This document shows, piece after piece, positions 25,311 through 34,084 of a stretch of DNA of 48,094 bases. Every line of letters starts with the position of its first letter. The stretch's first letter is position 1. This stretch comes from Candidatus Sulfobium mesophilum. GTDB taxonomy: Bacteria > Nitrospirota > Thermodesulfovibrionia > Thermodesulfovibrionales > UBA6898. The position numbers were made by a program, and so were the translations under genes. The stretch spans positions 1-48,094 of the forward strand of contig OUUY01000013.1 of the NCBI GenBank assembly GCA_900302705.1. Reading direction: 5' to 3'. Under the pieces are notes generated by a model that made no database searches, was not told the DNA's origin, and was given only the letters and a program-made list of their open reading frames with translations.

Positions 25311-26480
25311 ATGAGAAGGGTCAGTCGGTTAATTTTGAAGATATTTAGTAACAGGCGTTGGTTTTCCGCGGCTCTGCTGGCAGCTATGCTCGCATCCTGT
25401 GCACCCACTGTGGAAAAGAAGGTTTGGGATCTTACCTGGCCTCTTCCGCCTGACGAGCCGAGGATAAAATATGTCGAAATCCTGCAGTCCAGCGCCGATG
25501 TCGGGGAACAGGGAGGAGTAGCGGAAGCCCTGTTCGGCAGCGATGTCATGGTCCTTTCGAAGCCCTACGGGGTTGCAGTTGACAAAGAGGGAAGGGTCTT
25601 TGTCACGGACGCGGGAGCGGTTTTTGTTTTTGACAAGAAGAATAGAAAATTCAGCATGATAGGAGTCGAACCGGGAGTGGGAAAGCTTAATACTCCGGCA
25701 GGGGTTGCAGTTTCAAAAGTCGACGGGAGGGTCTACGTCACTGATATAGGGTTGAAGCGACTATACATTTACGACAGGGAAGGCAAGTATCTAAATGCTA
25801 TCGGGAAGGAAAACGAATTTACAAACCCGATTGGTGTTGTGGTCGATGATAAGAGAGGGAGAGTGTATGTTGTTGATTCAAAGAAACGCAATGTCAGGGC
25901 CTATTCAACTGATGGGCGTTTCATCATGGACATAGATCTGGCGAAAGACGGTCTGAAGTATTTCCATACCCCGACAGAGCTCGCCCTTGACAGCGTGGGG
26001 AACATTTATGTGAGCGACACACAGGCCTTTTCGATTAAGATTTTTGATCCCGACGGAAATTTTCAGAAAATCATCGGTAAATTAGGCGATGTCCCCGGGA
26101 ACTTTGCCAGGCCAAAAGGGGTCGCGTTAGATTCGGAGGATCATATGTACGTTGTTGATGCCGCTTTTAACAACTTCCAGATATTCAATAAGGAGGGTCA
26201 GGTACTTCTTTTTGTCGGCGCGGGAGGCAGTAATCCGGGGGAGTTCAACTTGCCCGCAGGTATCGCGATCGACGATGAGGACAGGATTTACGTTACCGAG
26301 CAGTACAACGCAAGGGTCCAGGTCTTTCAGTATATGAGCGAGAAGTGGAAGCGGGCGCATCCGGACCTGTGGGAAAAGGCGCAGCAGGTCAGCAGGGAGG
26401 CGCCTGTCAAAAAAGAGGACCCGCCGGAAAAGAAGGCGCCGGTCAATAAAGAGGATAAGGCCGAAGAAAAAGCGGAGTAG
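25311..26480 (+). CDS. NHL-repeat six-bladed propeller lipoprotein 2
   Basis: About 389 aa from ATG 25311 (GGAGGA at 25295-25300); ATG 25293 is the alternative. Lipobox LLAAMLASC. The segment WPLPPDEPRIKYVEILQ and six blades (VFVTDAGAVFVFD, VYVTDIGLKRLYIYD, VYVVDSKKRNVRAYS, IYVSDTQAFSIKIFD, MYVVDAAFNNFQIFN, IYVTEQYNARVQVFQ) make it a clear paralogue of the 20.8 kb protein. It differs by a charged Lys/Glu/Pro tail of ~35 residues (EKKAPVNKEDKAEEKAE). Probably periplasm-facing or surface-exposed and associated with the cytochromes. An intergenic GGGTGTAGCG stretch precedes it. Confidence 0.87.
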   Translation: MRRVSRLILKIFSNRRWFSAALLAAMLASCAPTVEKKVWDLTWPLPPDEPRIKYVEILQSSADVGEQGGVAEALFGSDVMVLSKPYGVAVDKEGRVFVTDAGAVFVFDKKNRKFSMIGVEPGVGKLNTPAGVAVSKVDGRVYVTDIGLKRLYIYDREGKYLNAIGKENEFTNPIGVVVDDKRGRVYVVDSKKRNVRAYSTDGRFIMDIDLAKDGLKYFHTPTELALDSVGNIYVSDTQAFSIKIFDPDGNFQKIIGKLGDVPGNFARPKGVALDSEDHMYVVDAAFNNFQIFNKEGQVLLFVGAGGSNPGEFNLPAGIAIDDEDRIYVTEQYNARVQVFQYMSEKWKRAHPDLWEKAQQVSREAPVKKEDPPEKKAPVNKEDKAEEKAE

Positions 26481-26881
26481 GAAAAAACGGGGTGTGAAAA
26501 ATTTATACTGTAGGAAGTAGCGGGTGGGGAAAGACAAAAACAGCGGCGTGCATACTTAACGGTCTCATAATAGTGAAGACAGTGAATTATAAAATCCCTC
26601 CTATCCTCCGTTTTACCAAAGGGGAAATTTTCCCCAAAAGGCGTTGAACCGCCCCTTTTTTGGCTGTGTTATACTTGAGCAATTTTCGATCAGATGATCT
26701 GGTCGAAGCATGTGAACAAAACCGCTTAAGAAGAGGATTGCTTCGGGATATGAAGAGGAGCAGACGACAACAGTGACGCGATTTCTATTTCTTTTCTCTT
26801 GCTTGTCCTTAATCGTTTGCAGCTCTGCTAAGGAAGCATATATGATTTTTCGACAGATATCATAACAAGTGGAATTTATCC
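26481..26881. other. intergenic region with repeats and weak terminator
   Basis: 401 bp, no gene supported. The near-palindrome GGGGAAATTTTCCCC lies within a CTCC...AAAGGGG repeat (~26593-26640). GGCG/CGCC hairpin followed by CCCCTTTTTT (~26640-26660) could end the NHL transcript. Around 26784-26845 CTATTT...CTCTTG...GCAGCTCTGCT...CATATATG is a very degenerate possible match to the recurrent element. Confidence 0.5.
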
Positions 26882-27925
26882 TTGAGCATACTATTAATTT
26901 TTAGGGTAGTGAGATATATATCGGCGCTGATGGCGACGGCGTTAGTTTGGCTCCTGCTCGGCATGGCTTACCTCGATCACTTCGTTAAACCCTTTGACAA
27001 ACTTATACCCTGGATGATGCCGTGGAAAAGGACGTACGATTCCGCTGCCGGGCCGGCAACTCTGGAGAAACGTATTTTGATGATGCAGGACTACCTCGAT
27101 GCGTCCAATAAGGCGGCAAATTATGCGTTCTTGATTATCCTTTTTTCCTTTGCCGCAATATGCGTGTATCTTACCCTTGTGTATCAGCAGAAACAAAGAA
27201 GATCAAAAGAAAACGCATTGCTTTCACTGAAGAATCAGGAGATCGCGCGGCGCAATGAATTTATTCGCTACATCTCGGCCACCATAGGTCATGAATTTAA
27301 AAATAACGTCGGGAGGATAAAGCGTCGGCTTGATCTGCTCCCCGAACTTCCTCTTGATGCCAGGAGGCGTATTGAAGACAACCTTGACAAACTCTTTGCC
27401 GATATCGACATTTTTAAAAAAATCTCGGATGAACGGGAAGCCGGACTGATAGATTTTGCGAAGGTCGATCTGGGAGAAATGCTTGCCGACCTGGTCAGCC
27501 AATACAGTGATTTCGCTCATTTCAATTATGAGGGATGGGTGTCCCCTCCCTCGATCTTTGCATCACGCACCCTGTTAAGGACGGTTTTCGAAAACCTGAT
27601 AGACAATTCCATAAATTATAAAAAACCCGGGCAGACCCGTGCTAATATCAATCTGTCATGCTCCCTGGATATTGATGCGAAGCGGCGTTATGTTTCCCTG
27701 TCATTCCGGGACGAGGGAATCGGAATGGATGAAAAAGGGGCGGACCAGTGTTTTTATAAAGGTAAGGGCAGTCAGTCGGGTTGGGGTCAAGGCCTCTATT
27801 TTGCCAAATATGTGATCGGACTCCATGCCGGGAAAATCAGGACCGGCAAAGAATATACGGCCTTAGGGGTAGGCACCGAGATGATCATTCATCTGCCATT
27901 TGTTGAGGAGGCCTTGAATGTTTAG
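26882..27925 (+). CDS. two-span membrane histidine kinase of the HEPN-receiver operon
   Basis: 347 aa from TTG 26882 (GTG 26909 is the alternative; neither RBS is strong). TM1 (~12-32) and TM2 (~80-100) flank a ~45-residue periplasmic loop too short for a usual sensor fold. After a coiled coil comes an unusual H-box, SATIGHEFKNNVGRIKRRL, keeping the acceptor His. The ATPase has N-box FENLIDNSINY, G1 FRDEGIGMDEKG and G2 GWGQGLYFAKYVI. It is expected to phosphorylate the receiver protein encoded next, with which it overlaps by 8 bp. What it senses is unclear; the small third gene may supply the periplasmic input. Confidence 0.85.
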   Translation: MSILLIFRVVRYISALMATALVWLLLGMAYLDHFVKPFDKLIPWMMPWKRTYDSAAGPATLEKRILMMQDYLDASNKAANYAFLIILFSFAAICVYLTLVYQQKQRRSKENALLSLKNQEIARRNEFIRYISATIGHEFKNNVGRIKRRLDLLPELPLDARRRIEDNLDKLFADIDIFKKISDEREAGLIDFAKVDLGEMLADLVSQYSDFAHFNYEGWVSPPSIFASRTLLRTVFENLIDNSINYKKPGQTRANINLSCSLDIDAKRRYVSLSFRDEGIGMDEKGADQCFYKGKGSQSGWGQGLYFAKYVIGLHAGKIRTGKEYTALGVGTEMIIHLPFVEEALNV

Positions 27926-28808
27926 TGTGCTTATCGCTGATGATGACTACGAGGACAGGGAACTCCTAAAACTCGAAATTAAACGGGCTCTTGGGAGCCA
28001 GGAGCCTGAGCTCAGGTTTTATGAAGCTGTGAGCGTAAGAAAAGCCTTGCAACTCCTCACCACAAGGATGTTTGATCTCATGACATTAGATATAGAGTTT
28101 GATCGTATGAATGAGGGGATCGATGTCTTGCCTGAGATATGCGAAAATTGCCCTACGCTCAACATTATCATCATAAGCGGCAAGCTCAATAAAAGCGAGG
28201 TTTCCGAACAATTGTTCCGCTTTACAAAGGACAATGTTTTAAAGGGAAAACGATGGGCCAGACATTTCGATGTGCTGGACAAAAAGGACGAGAAGACCGA
28301 GGCGCTGCGGCGAGCGTATTCCTTTTCTTTTAAACAGCGGGAGGGTTCCGACAAGGTAAAAGAACTCTTTCTCCTTGCTGAAGCTTACCTTGAGCAAAAT
28401 ATGATAGACAGGTGTATGGAAATATATCAAAGGATACAAAATATAGTCCCCGGAGAATTAGAATCTCATGAAAATATCAATATAATTAAGGGTGACATAT
28501 CTGCCGAGCATGCAAGGGAGTATTACAGGAAGGGAGAAAAGGTCGTGGCCTCCCTTATTTTGGGCCATTATATTGAAAGCCGTCTTAAGGCGTTCACCAG
28601 CAAAATACTTGGGTCCTCATTTCCTGTATTGTCTGATTGCCTTAAGACGCTCGAACAGACCGACAAGATCAGCAAATACCGGAAAGGACTATTCCTGCTG
28701 CTGTTACGGTTAAGGAACAAGACTGTTCATCAGCCGTCAACTATACAAGAACAAGACCTTGATATGGCAATAAAGAACCTGGAATTACTGGAGGATACCT
28801 TGCAATAA
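27918..28808 (+). CDS. response regulator with TPR-like middle and HEPN-like C-terminal domain
   Basis: 296 aa, ATG 27918 with GAGGAGG upstream inside the kinase gene. The receiver (1-~125) has LIADDDYED, phospho-acceptor Asp in LMTLDIEFD, Ser in IIIISGK and Lys in VLKGK. Residues ~145-195 look like a TPR-type helical pair (FLLAEAYLEQNMIDRCMEIY). The C-terminal ~100 residues are all-helical and contain RLRNKTVHQPS; RNKTVH fits the R-N-x3-H (Rx4-6H) signature of HEPN domains, some of which are RNases and some only binding modules. No DNA-binding motif is visible. A receiver with this output is unusual. Receiver call certain; HEPN call from motif and context. Confidence 0.8.
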   Translation: MFSVLIADDDYEDRELLKLEIKRALGSQEPELRFYEAVSVRKALQLLTTRMFDLMTLDIEFDRMNEGIDVLPEICENCPTLNIIIISGKLNKSEVSEQLFRFTKDNVLKGKRWARHFDVLDKKDEKTEALRRAYSFSFKQREGSDKVKELFLLAEAYLEQNMIDRCMEIYQRIQNIVPGELESHENINIIKGDISAEHAREYYRKGEKVVASLILGHYIESRLKAFTSKILGSSFPVLSDCLKTLEQTDKISKYRKGLFLLLLRLRNKTVHQPSTIQEQDLDMAIKNLELLEDTLQ

Positions 28809-29455
28809 TGAAAGAAGAGAGTATCAGGAAATTTATCCTGCCTCCGGGGCCGATACTGAGCATCCTGCTCATAGGCCTGCTGCTTCTGAGTGTGCTTCTG
28901 TATTATCGGGCCATAACAATACAGAGGTTTTTCGAGCCTGCGCTCGCCATGACTCAGCCGAGAATAAAATTTTCTAATAACATCAACAACCTGCTCTTAA
29001 AAGAATTCGGTAAAGAGGAAATCAAAGGTATAAAGTTCAAGACCGGCTCAATTCTTATTGAACAATCCATGTTATTTCCTGATACACAAAACATAGACGT
29101 GGCAGAACCGGTAATCCTGGAGAAGTTAGGCCATGTTATTCTGTCTGCCCTAAGTGACCCTGATATCAGGGACAATATCAGCCTTATCATAGTCATTACA
29201 AGGTTCCCGCTCAATTCCGGCATAACGTCCAATAAGGAGCTCAGATATCAGCTGCAGAGGCGGGCCGAATTGATACGGGAATCCCTCTTTTCGATAGAGC
29301 CGCAGCTCGAAGAGAAATACGGGACATACTTTGCAGCCACTGCAATGGCGGTGGATCCCACGGTGAAAGAGACCAACTGGATAGAATTCCGGATAATATC
29401 CACCGAGATGCTGCATATAGAGGTACTCAAGAGGTTAGAAAAATATGCGCATTAA
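28808..29455 (+). CDS. single-span periplasmic OmpA/MotB-like protein
   Basis: 215 aa. The ATG overlaps the receiver gene's stop (TAATG), so it is translationally coupled. One N-terminal membrane segment (~15-35, ILSILLIGLLLLSVLLYY) leaves about 175 residues in the periplasm. The region IIVITRFPLNSG...SNKELRYQLQRRAELIRE resembles the OmpA/MotB segment in which GHTD is followed by SN-x-LS-xx-RA, but the GHTD-like signature is degenerate, so peptidoglycan binding is uncertain. No MotA-like partner is nearby. It may present periplasmic or cell-wall status to the kinase two genes upstream. Fold assignment is tentative. Confidence 0.65.
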   Translation: MKEESIRKFILPPGPILSILLIGLLLLSVLLYYRAITIQRFFEPALAMTQPRIKFSNNINNLLLKEFGKEEIKGIKFKTGSILIEQSMLFPDTQNIDVAEPVILEKLGHVILSALSDPDIRDNISLIIVITRFPLNSGITSNKELRYQLQRRAELIRESLFSIEPQLEEKYGTYFAATAMAVDPTVKETNWIEFRIISTEMLHIEVLKRLEKYAH

Positions 29456-29848
29456 GCACATCAGCTTAAGCCATTGAGGATATTGAGTTTACCTCTCTGA
29501 TTTATTCCCGGCAGAAACCCCAGTAGTAACTAATAGCGCTATCATTAAGGCCCCCCATTTCTTGTCATTTCTGCTCGTCGGTAATCTTTCTGCAGAAGAG
29601 GGATTGAGGACTAGCCGTAGTGACGATAATAGACGTAACTATCTGGTTTTGCTAATGAAATCCTCTGTGAGATTCATTCTAAGAAGAAAGAGTGATTTTT
29701 GTAGTGGAAATAGCTATACAAGCTCCCTGTTTTTTGGCTATTTTGAGCTACTGTAATTCTCTCGCCCCAAATGCTATATTCCAAAATAGAGATAGGAGCA
29801 TGAAGAGGCCGAAAGTAATTTTAGTAAGCCCATACGGAGGTCCAGCAT
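29456..29848. other. intergenic region before the GGEEF gene
   Basis: 393 bp. The right half (29644-29834) is a diverged duplicate of 17182-17376 and contains copy E. A 21-codon frame from 29800 overlaps the GGEEF start but its AGGAG is only one base away, so I do not call it a gene. The left part shows nothing clear. Confidence 0.6.
29709..29781 (+). promoter_or_regulatory. recurrent upstream element, copy E
   Basis: AATAGCTATACAAGCTCCCT, TTGGCTATTTTGAGCTACTG, then TGCTATATTCC 20 bp on. It is nearly identical to copy C. It lies 68 bp before the GGEEF gene. Confidence 0.7.
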
Positions 29849-31939
29849 ATGAAAAACCGGTTTAATCCATTATATAGCAGCGAAAATAAAGAAGGGGAAA
29901 CGTCTGCATCTTGTTCCGGAACCTATGAGGAGAGATGTCCGGACGAAGTCGGCGGCAGCGCTGGAAACGGTGAGGCTGAAAATATCCAGTCCCACGATAA
30001 TAGCAAAATGCTCCGGACAGCCGGCATCCCTCTGATTGTGAGAAAGATAAAGAGCCTGTTTAACATTTGCGACCTTCCTATACGGAAGAAGTTCTTTTTC
30101 TACTCCCTGGGCGCGACTTTCTGGATCCTTGTGATCTCGGCCATCGGCCTCATCACAATGTTCGATATGAGCTCCAAGTCGCAACAGATGGTCGAGAGGA
30201 TCTGGCCGCAGGAGAAGACCGCAAACATCGTGATAAGGAAACTCAGGGGCGCCAATATCTCAGTACACAATATTACGATATTCACAGACGCTGATTCTGT
30301 CCACGGCGATTTCAGGAGGGCCAAGGGGACCCTGGCCGATTCCCGTCTCTACCTTAACACTCTTTTGCAGGGCGGACAGATAGCAGACCATATGCTGGCG
30401 ACCGATCAATTTTCAGAACCTTATCGCGTGTTGCCGGTGAGAGCAGCGGAAAAAAGGGAAGCTATCGGGAGCGCGATGGCCAAGATACTCGAACTCGATA
30501 AACTTGTCGATAAAGTGTACATTGATGCACAAGGCGATGGCGAAAAATTGACAGCCTTCCGGGACCCCAGGACAAGAAAGGTGCTGATTGATACGATATC
30601 CAGGTATGACACCATTACGCGCGACGCCGTGACTATGCTGAACGACTATGCGATAGGCGTGAGTCAGGAATGGGGGCGATTCTCGTCGTTGATGAGGTAT
30701 AGGTTCAACCTCGCAATACTTCTCATCAGCATCACCCTGTTCGTCACATTGGCCCTGGCTGTCTTCTACTGGAAGCTGATGTCAGGCGCTTTTGAAAGGC
30801 ACTTAAATGCCATGATCGGGCAGATTAGGGCGCTTTCCTCAGGTGAACTGGATCTGACAAAAAAGATCGACCAGACATCAAAGGACGAGCTCGGTTCGCT
30901 TTCGGTGGAATTAAACAAGTTGATTGATACGATAGGAAATGTGACTACCTTCAAGAAGGTCATAGAGGGCGACGAGAGCACTGAAGATATTTATATGCGG
31001 CTTGGAAAGATATTCGATACAGAGCTCGGCATCGACGATTGTGTCGTCTATGAAATATCCGGCAACAAGAAGACCATGGAGATTGTATATCCTACTAGTG
31101 GTGGGCTTCGGATGCATTGCCGGGGGGAAGTACAGCTGGACTGTGAACTTTGCCGGGCCAAGAGAACCGGCCTCCTCGTTTCATCACGGGACTTTACCGA
31201 CGTATGCAGGTATTTTACCGGAAGTGATGGTGACGGCCATTTGTGTATTCCCGTTGTCTTGGGGGGCAATGTAGGGGGGGTCGTGCAGCTCGTCTGTCGA
31301 GGAGTGAATAATTGTGACAGGACGATTCTCGAAAGAAAGATCACCAAGGCGCAGCAGTACTTGAGGGAGGCCCAACCGGTCCTGGAGGCCAAAAGACTCA
31401 TGAGGACGCTAAAGGAATCGTCATTGAGAGACGGACTGACCGGATTTTACAACAGAAGGTTCCTTGAGGAATGCTCAGAGAACCTCGTGGCAGGCGCCCA
31501 GCGCAGAAAATCCATGCTTGGTCTTCTTATGTGTGATCTGGACTACTTCAAGGAGACAAATGACGTTTACGGGCATGATGTGGGAGACATGGTACTTAAG
31601 GAAACTTCAAGCGTGATCAGGAAAAGCGTAAGGGCATCAGACATGGCGGTGCGGTTCGGCGGCGAGGAGTTCCTTCTGGTACTGACAGAGACAAGTTCGG
31701 AAGGCATTCTTGTCCTGGCAGAAAAGATAAGGACTGCAGTCGAAGAGACCAGGGTCAATGTGCCTGGCGGCTCTATCAAGAAGACAATAAGTATCGGAGC
31801 CAGCGAATTACCGGGAGACACCCAGAACTTCTGGGAGGCGATAAAGTTTGCGGACGTGGCGCTCTATAAAGCGAAGGAAGCGGGGAGAAACAAGGTGCTG
31901 AAGTTCACCCGCGATATGTGGAACCAGGATCGCTACTGA
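29849..31939 (+). CDS. membrane diguanylate cyclase: sensor-HAMP-GAF-GGEEF
   Basis: 696 aa, ATG 29849 with GGAGG upstream. An ~80-residue polar N-terminal extension precedes TM1 (~88-108). A helical periplasmic sensor (~110-285; four-helix-bundle-like, IRKLRGANISVHN), TM2 (~292-312) and HAMP follow. A GAF-like domain (~370-510) bears six or more Cys (CRGEVQLDCELC, DVCRYF, HLCIPVVLGG), similar to the GAF of the 13.7 kb regulator. The GGDEF domain has FGGEEF with RASD five residues upstream, so both catalysis and product inhibition look intact. Predicted to make c-di-GMP in response to a periplasmic and a redox or metal-type cytoplasmic signal (inference). Monocistronic under element E, converging on the kinase gene at 31987. 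Confidence 0.9.
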   Translation: MKNRFNPLYSSENKEGETSASCSGTYEERCPDEVGGSAGNGEAENIQSHDNSKMLRTAGIPLIVRKIKSLFNICDLPIRKKFFFYSLGATFWILVISAIGLITMFDMSSKSQQMVERIWPQEKTANIVIRKLRGANISVHNITIFTDADSVHGDFRRAKGTLADSRLYLNTLLQGGQIADHMLATDQFSEPYRVLPVRAAEKREAIGSAMAKILELDKLVDKVYIDAQGDGEKLTAFRDPRTRKVLIDTISRYDTITRDAVTMLNDYAIGVSQEWGRFSSLMRYRFNLAILLISITLFVTLALAVFYWKLMSGAFERHLNAMIGQIRALSSGELDLTKKIDQTSKDELGSLSVELNKLIDTIGNVTTFKKVIEGDESTEDIYMRLGKIFDTELGIDDCVVYEISGNKKTMEIVYPTSGGLRMHCRGEVQLDCELCRAKRTGLLVSSRDFTDVCRYFTGSDGDGHLCIPVVLGGNVGGVVQLVCRGVNNCDRTILERKITKAQQYLREAQPVLEAKRLMRTLKESSLRDGLTGFYNRRFLEECSENLVAGAQRRKSMLGLLMCDLDYFKETNDVYGHDVGDMVLKETSSVIRKSVRASDMAVRFGGEEFLLVLTETSSEGILVLAEKIRTAVEETRVNVPGGSIKKTISIGASELPGDTQNFWEAIKFADVALYKAKEAGRNKVLKFTRDMWNQDRY

Positions 31940-31950
31940 ACCTGTGACAG

Positions 31951-31973
31951 CCGGTTTGCTGGAAAAAAACCGG
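31951..31973. terminator. hairpin between convergent genes
   Basis: CCGGTTT (31951-31957) pairs with AAACCGG (31967-31973) around a 9-nt A-rich loop, in the 47-bp gap between the GGEEF gene and the converging kinase gene. Likely bidirectional transcription stop, though T-tracts are short. Confidence 0.45.
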
Positions 31974-31986
31974 AACGCTTAAAATA

Positions 31987-34084
31987 TCAGATTCTTCCCT
32001 TGTACTTCAGTTCTTTCAGCCGTATGAAAAATTTTGTCCCGCCTTCTCTTTTCAGATCAATGTAGCCCCTGAGCTGATGCTCGACCAATGTGCTTACAAG
32101 ATAAAGCCCAAGGGTGTTTGCTCCTCCCATGTCAACTTCCCGTGGAATGCCGACGCCGTTGTCTTCGACTGTCAGTTCGTACAGTCGCTCTCTCTTTTCA
32201 TCTTCGCCGGCTTTCCGGAGCATTACATGCGCTTCTCCCTTTCTTTCTCCAGGGAAAGCATACTTAAGGGAGTTTGTGATCAACTCGTCTACAACAAGTC
32301 CACATGGGATCGCCGTATCGATCCCGAGGAAGACATCTTCAACATCGAGCCTCAACACAACCCTCGCCGGACTTACGCTGTATGATCTATATAAATTGCT
32401 GATCAGAGTCGTGAGATAATCATTAAAATCGATCTTTGAGAGGTTCTTGGAAAGGTACAACTTTTCATGCACGAAGGCCATCGACTTGACCCGGTTTTTG
32501 ATCTCACTGAAAACCTCATCGGGCTTTCTGCCCGCGACATATTCCAGTTGCAGGTCCAGGAGGCTCGAAATAATCTGCAGGTTATTCTTTACCCTGTGGT
32601 GGATTTCCTGAAGCAGGAGCTCTTTTTCTTCGAATGAGGCCAGAACGCATTTTTTCGGCGAGCTTTTGTTGGGTAATGTCCCTCACAATGCCCACCGCAT
32701 GCCATCTGTTATTCATCTGGAAAGTTGACAGGGACAACGCGATGGGGAATTCGGTGCCGTCTTTATTTTTTGCGACAACTTCAATAGTGTGACCGATTGC
32801 GTTGCCCTTGCCAGAATTCCGAAATGTCTCCATCCCCTTCGTGTATTTTTCACGGAACCCCTCGGACGCCAGGGTTTCATGCATTGACCTGCCCAACATT
32901 TCGTCTTCCGTATATCCCAAAATATTTTCGGCCGCAGGATTCCAAAATAAGACGCAGTCCCTGTCATCTACCATAATGATCGCGTCTTTTGCCGTGGAAG
33001 TAATGATCTTGTTCGTCTGCTCGCTGAGAATAAGTTTATTTTCTATCTTTTTGCGGTCCGTGACGTCCTCTATAACGGTGAAGCAGCGGACAATGTTGCC
33101 CTTTTCATCTCTTTCGGCAGTTGCCGACAACAGGACATCCTCCAACTCGCCATTCTTCTTCACAAACTGATATGATATGTCCTTGCAGAACCCACAGTGC
33201 AGAAAGACCGGCAGGACAACCTCCGCGGCATATTTCCGCGATTCCTCCGTCAGAAAATCCGTCGCTTTCCTGCCGAGCACCTCATCTCTCTCATAGCCAA
33301 GCTTTTTAAGCCAGAAATCATTTACCTCTATAATAGTGCCCGCTTCATCCACAGTATGAAGAAGAACAGGTGTTTCATTGTACAGGGTACTGTATTTGTC
33401 CCTGCTCTGTCTTAGCAAATCGTATGACAACGAGAGGTTAGCCCTCATGGTAGAGAATGAATCGACCAGGTGTCCCACTTCGTCGTCATCCGCCTTCAGA
33501 CTGGGAACATTAAACTTGCCGTCTGCCAGCTTCTGTGTTGCCAGCTCCAGCGCCTTGACAGGTTGCACCACCTTCCGCTCAAGCACGATCCCGACACTCA
33601 GGATAGTTGCGGCGATTATAGCAACCATGATCGAAACTGCATTATAGAACTCCTTCTTCCATTCCTTCAGATGAGGCGACAGGTCGACTGTCATCGTAAG
33701 CGTGCCTAGATTCATGTCCAGATATGAGATTCGCTTTGTCAGCGTGCGCAGGTCTTGCCCATGTGTTGCGGCGTCAGGCATCGGCCTATTCCGGATGGGA
33801 TAAAGCAGCCTGCCGGTTGCATCAGTCAGTTGGATGCTGGTCCAGTCGCGGTTTTTTTTCAACAGTTCGTTGAAGTTTTCATGAATAGTATCCAGCTCGC
33901 GCCCCAAAAGAAGAGGAATCATACCTTCCGCTACGCTGTCCAGATGCCTTTTTGCTGCCTCTTCCCACTGGCGCTCTATATTAGAAACGGATCGCGGCAT
34001 CCAGCTCAGGTAGAGATAGCCGATAAGCAGGGCCATCAGGATGAGAAGAGGCAGAAAGACTTTGACCCTGAGGCTGATCCGCAA
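31987..34084 (-). pseudogene. HAMP-PAS-PAS HisKA_2 histidine kinase, one frameshift
   Basis: TTG 34084 directly follows the stop of the PhnD-like gene with GGGGGA upstream. TM1 and TM2 flank a ~140-residue periplasmic region; HAMP (ALELATQKLADGKFNV), two PAS domains and the segment [10 protein letters not shown] follow. Frame is then lost at a run of six A (six T at 32650-32655 on the + strand). Removing one A restores [19 protein letters not shown], continuing to a complete HisKA_2/HATPase end ([23 protein letters not shown]). The intact paralogue at 35 kb confirms the expected reading. It may be a real lesion, a slippage-prone switch or an assembly error; the original protein would be about 698 aa. 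Confidence 0.8.

Noticed and set aside
28808-29455. Zorya-type defence (ZorB-like) assignment for the OmpA/MotB-like protein
   Set aside because: There is no MotA/ZorA-like partner or Zorya effector nearby, and the OmpA signature is degenerate.
29800-29865. 21-codon leader peptide overlapping the GGEEF start
   Set aside because: The AGGAG is one base from the ATG, too close for a ribosome site, and the frame is not kept at copies C and D.
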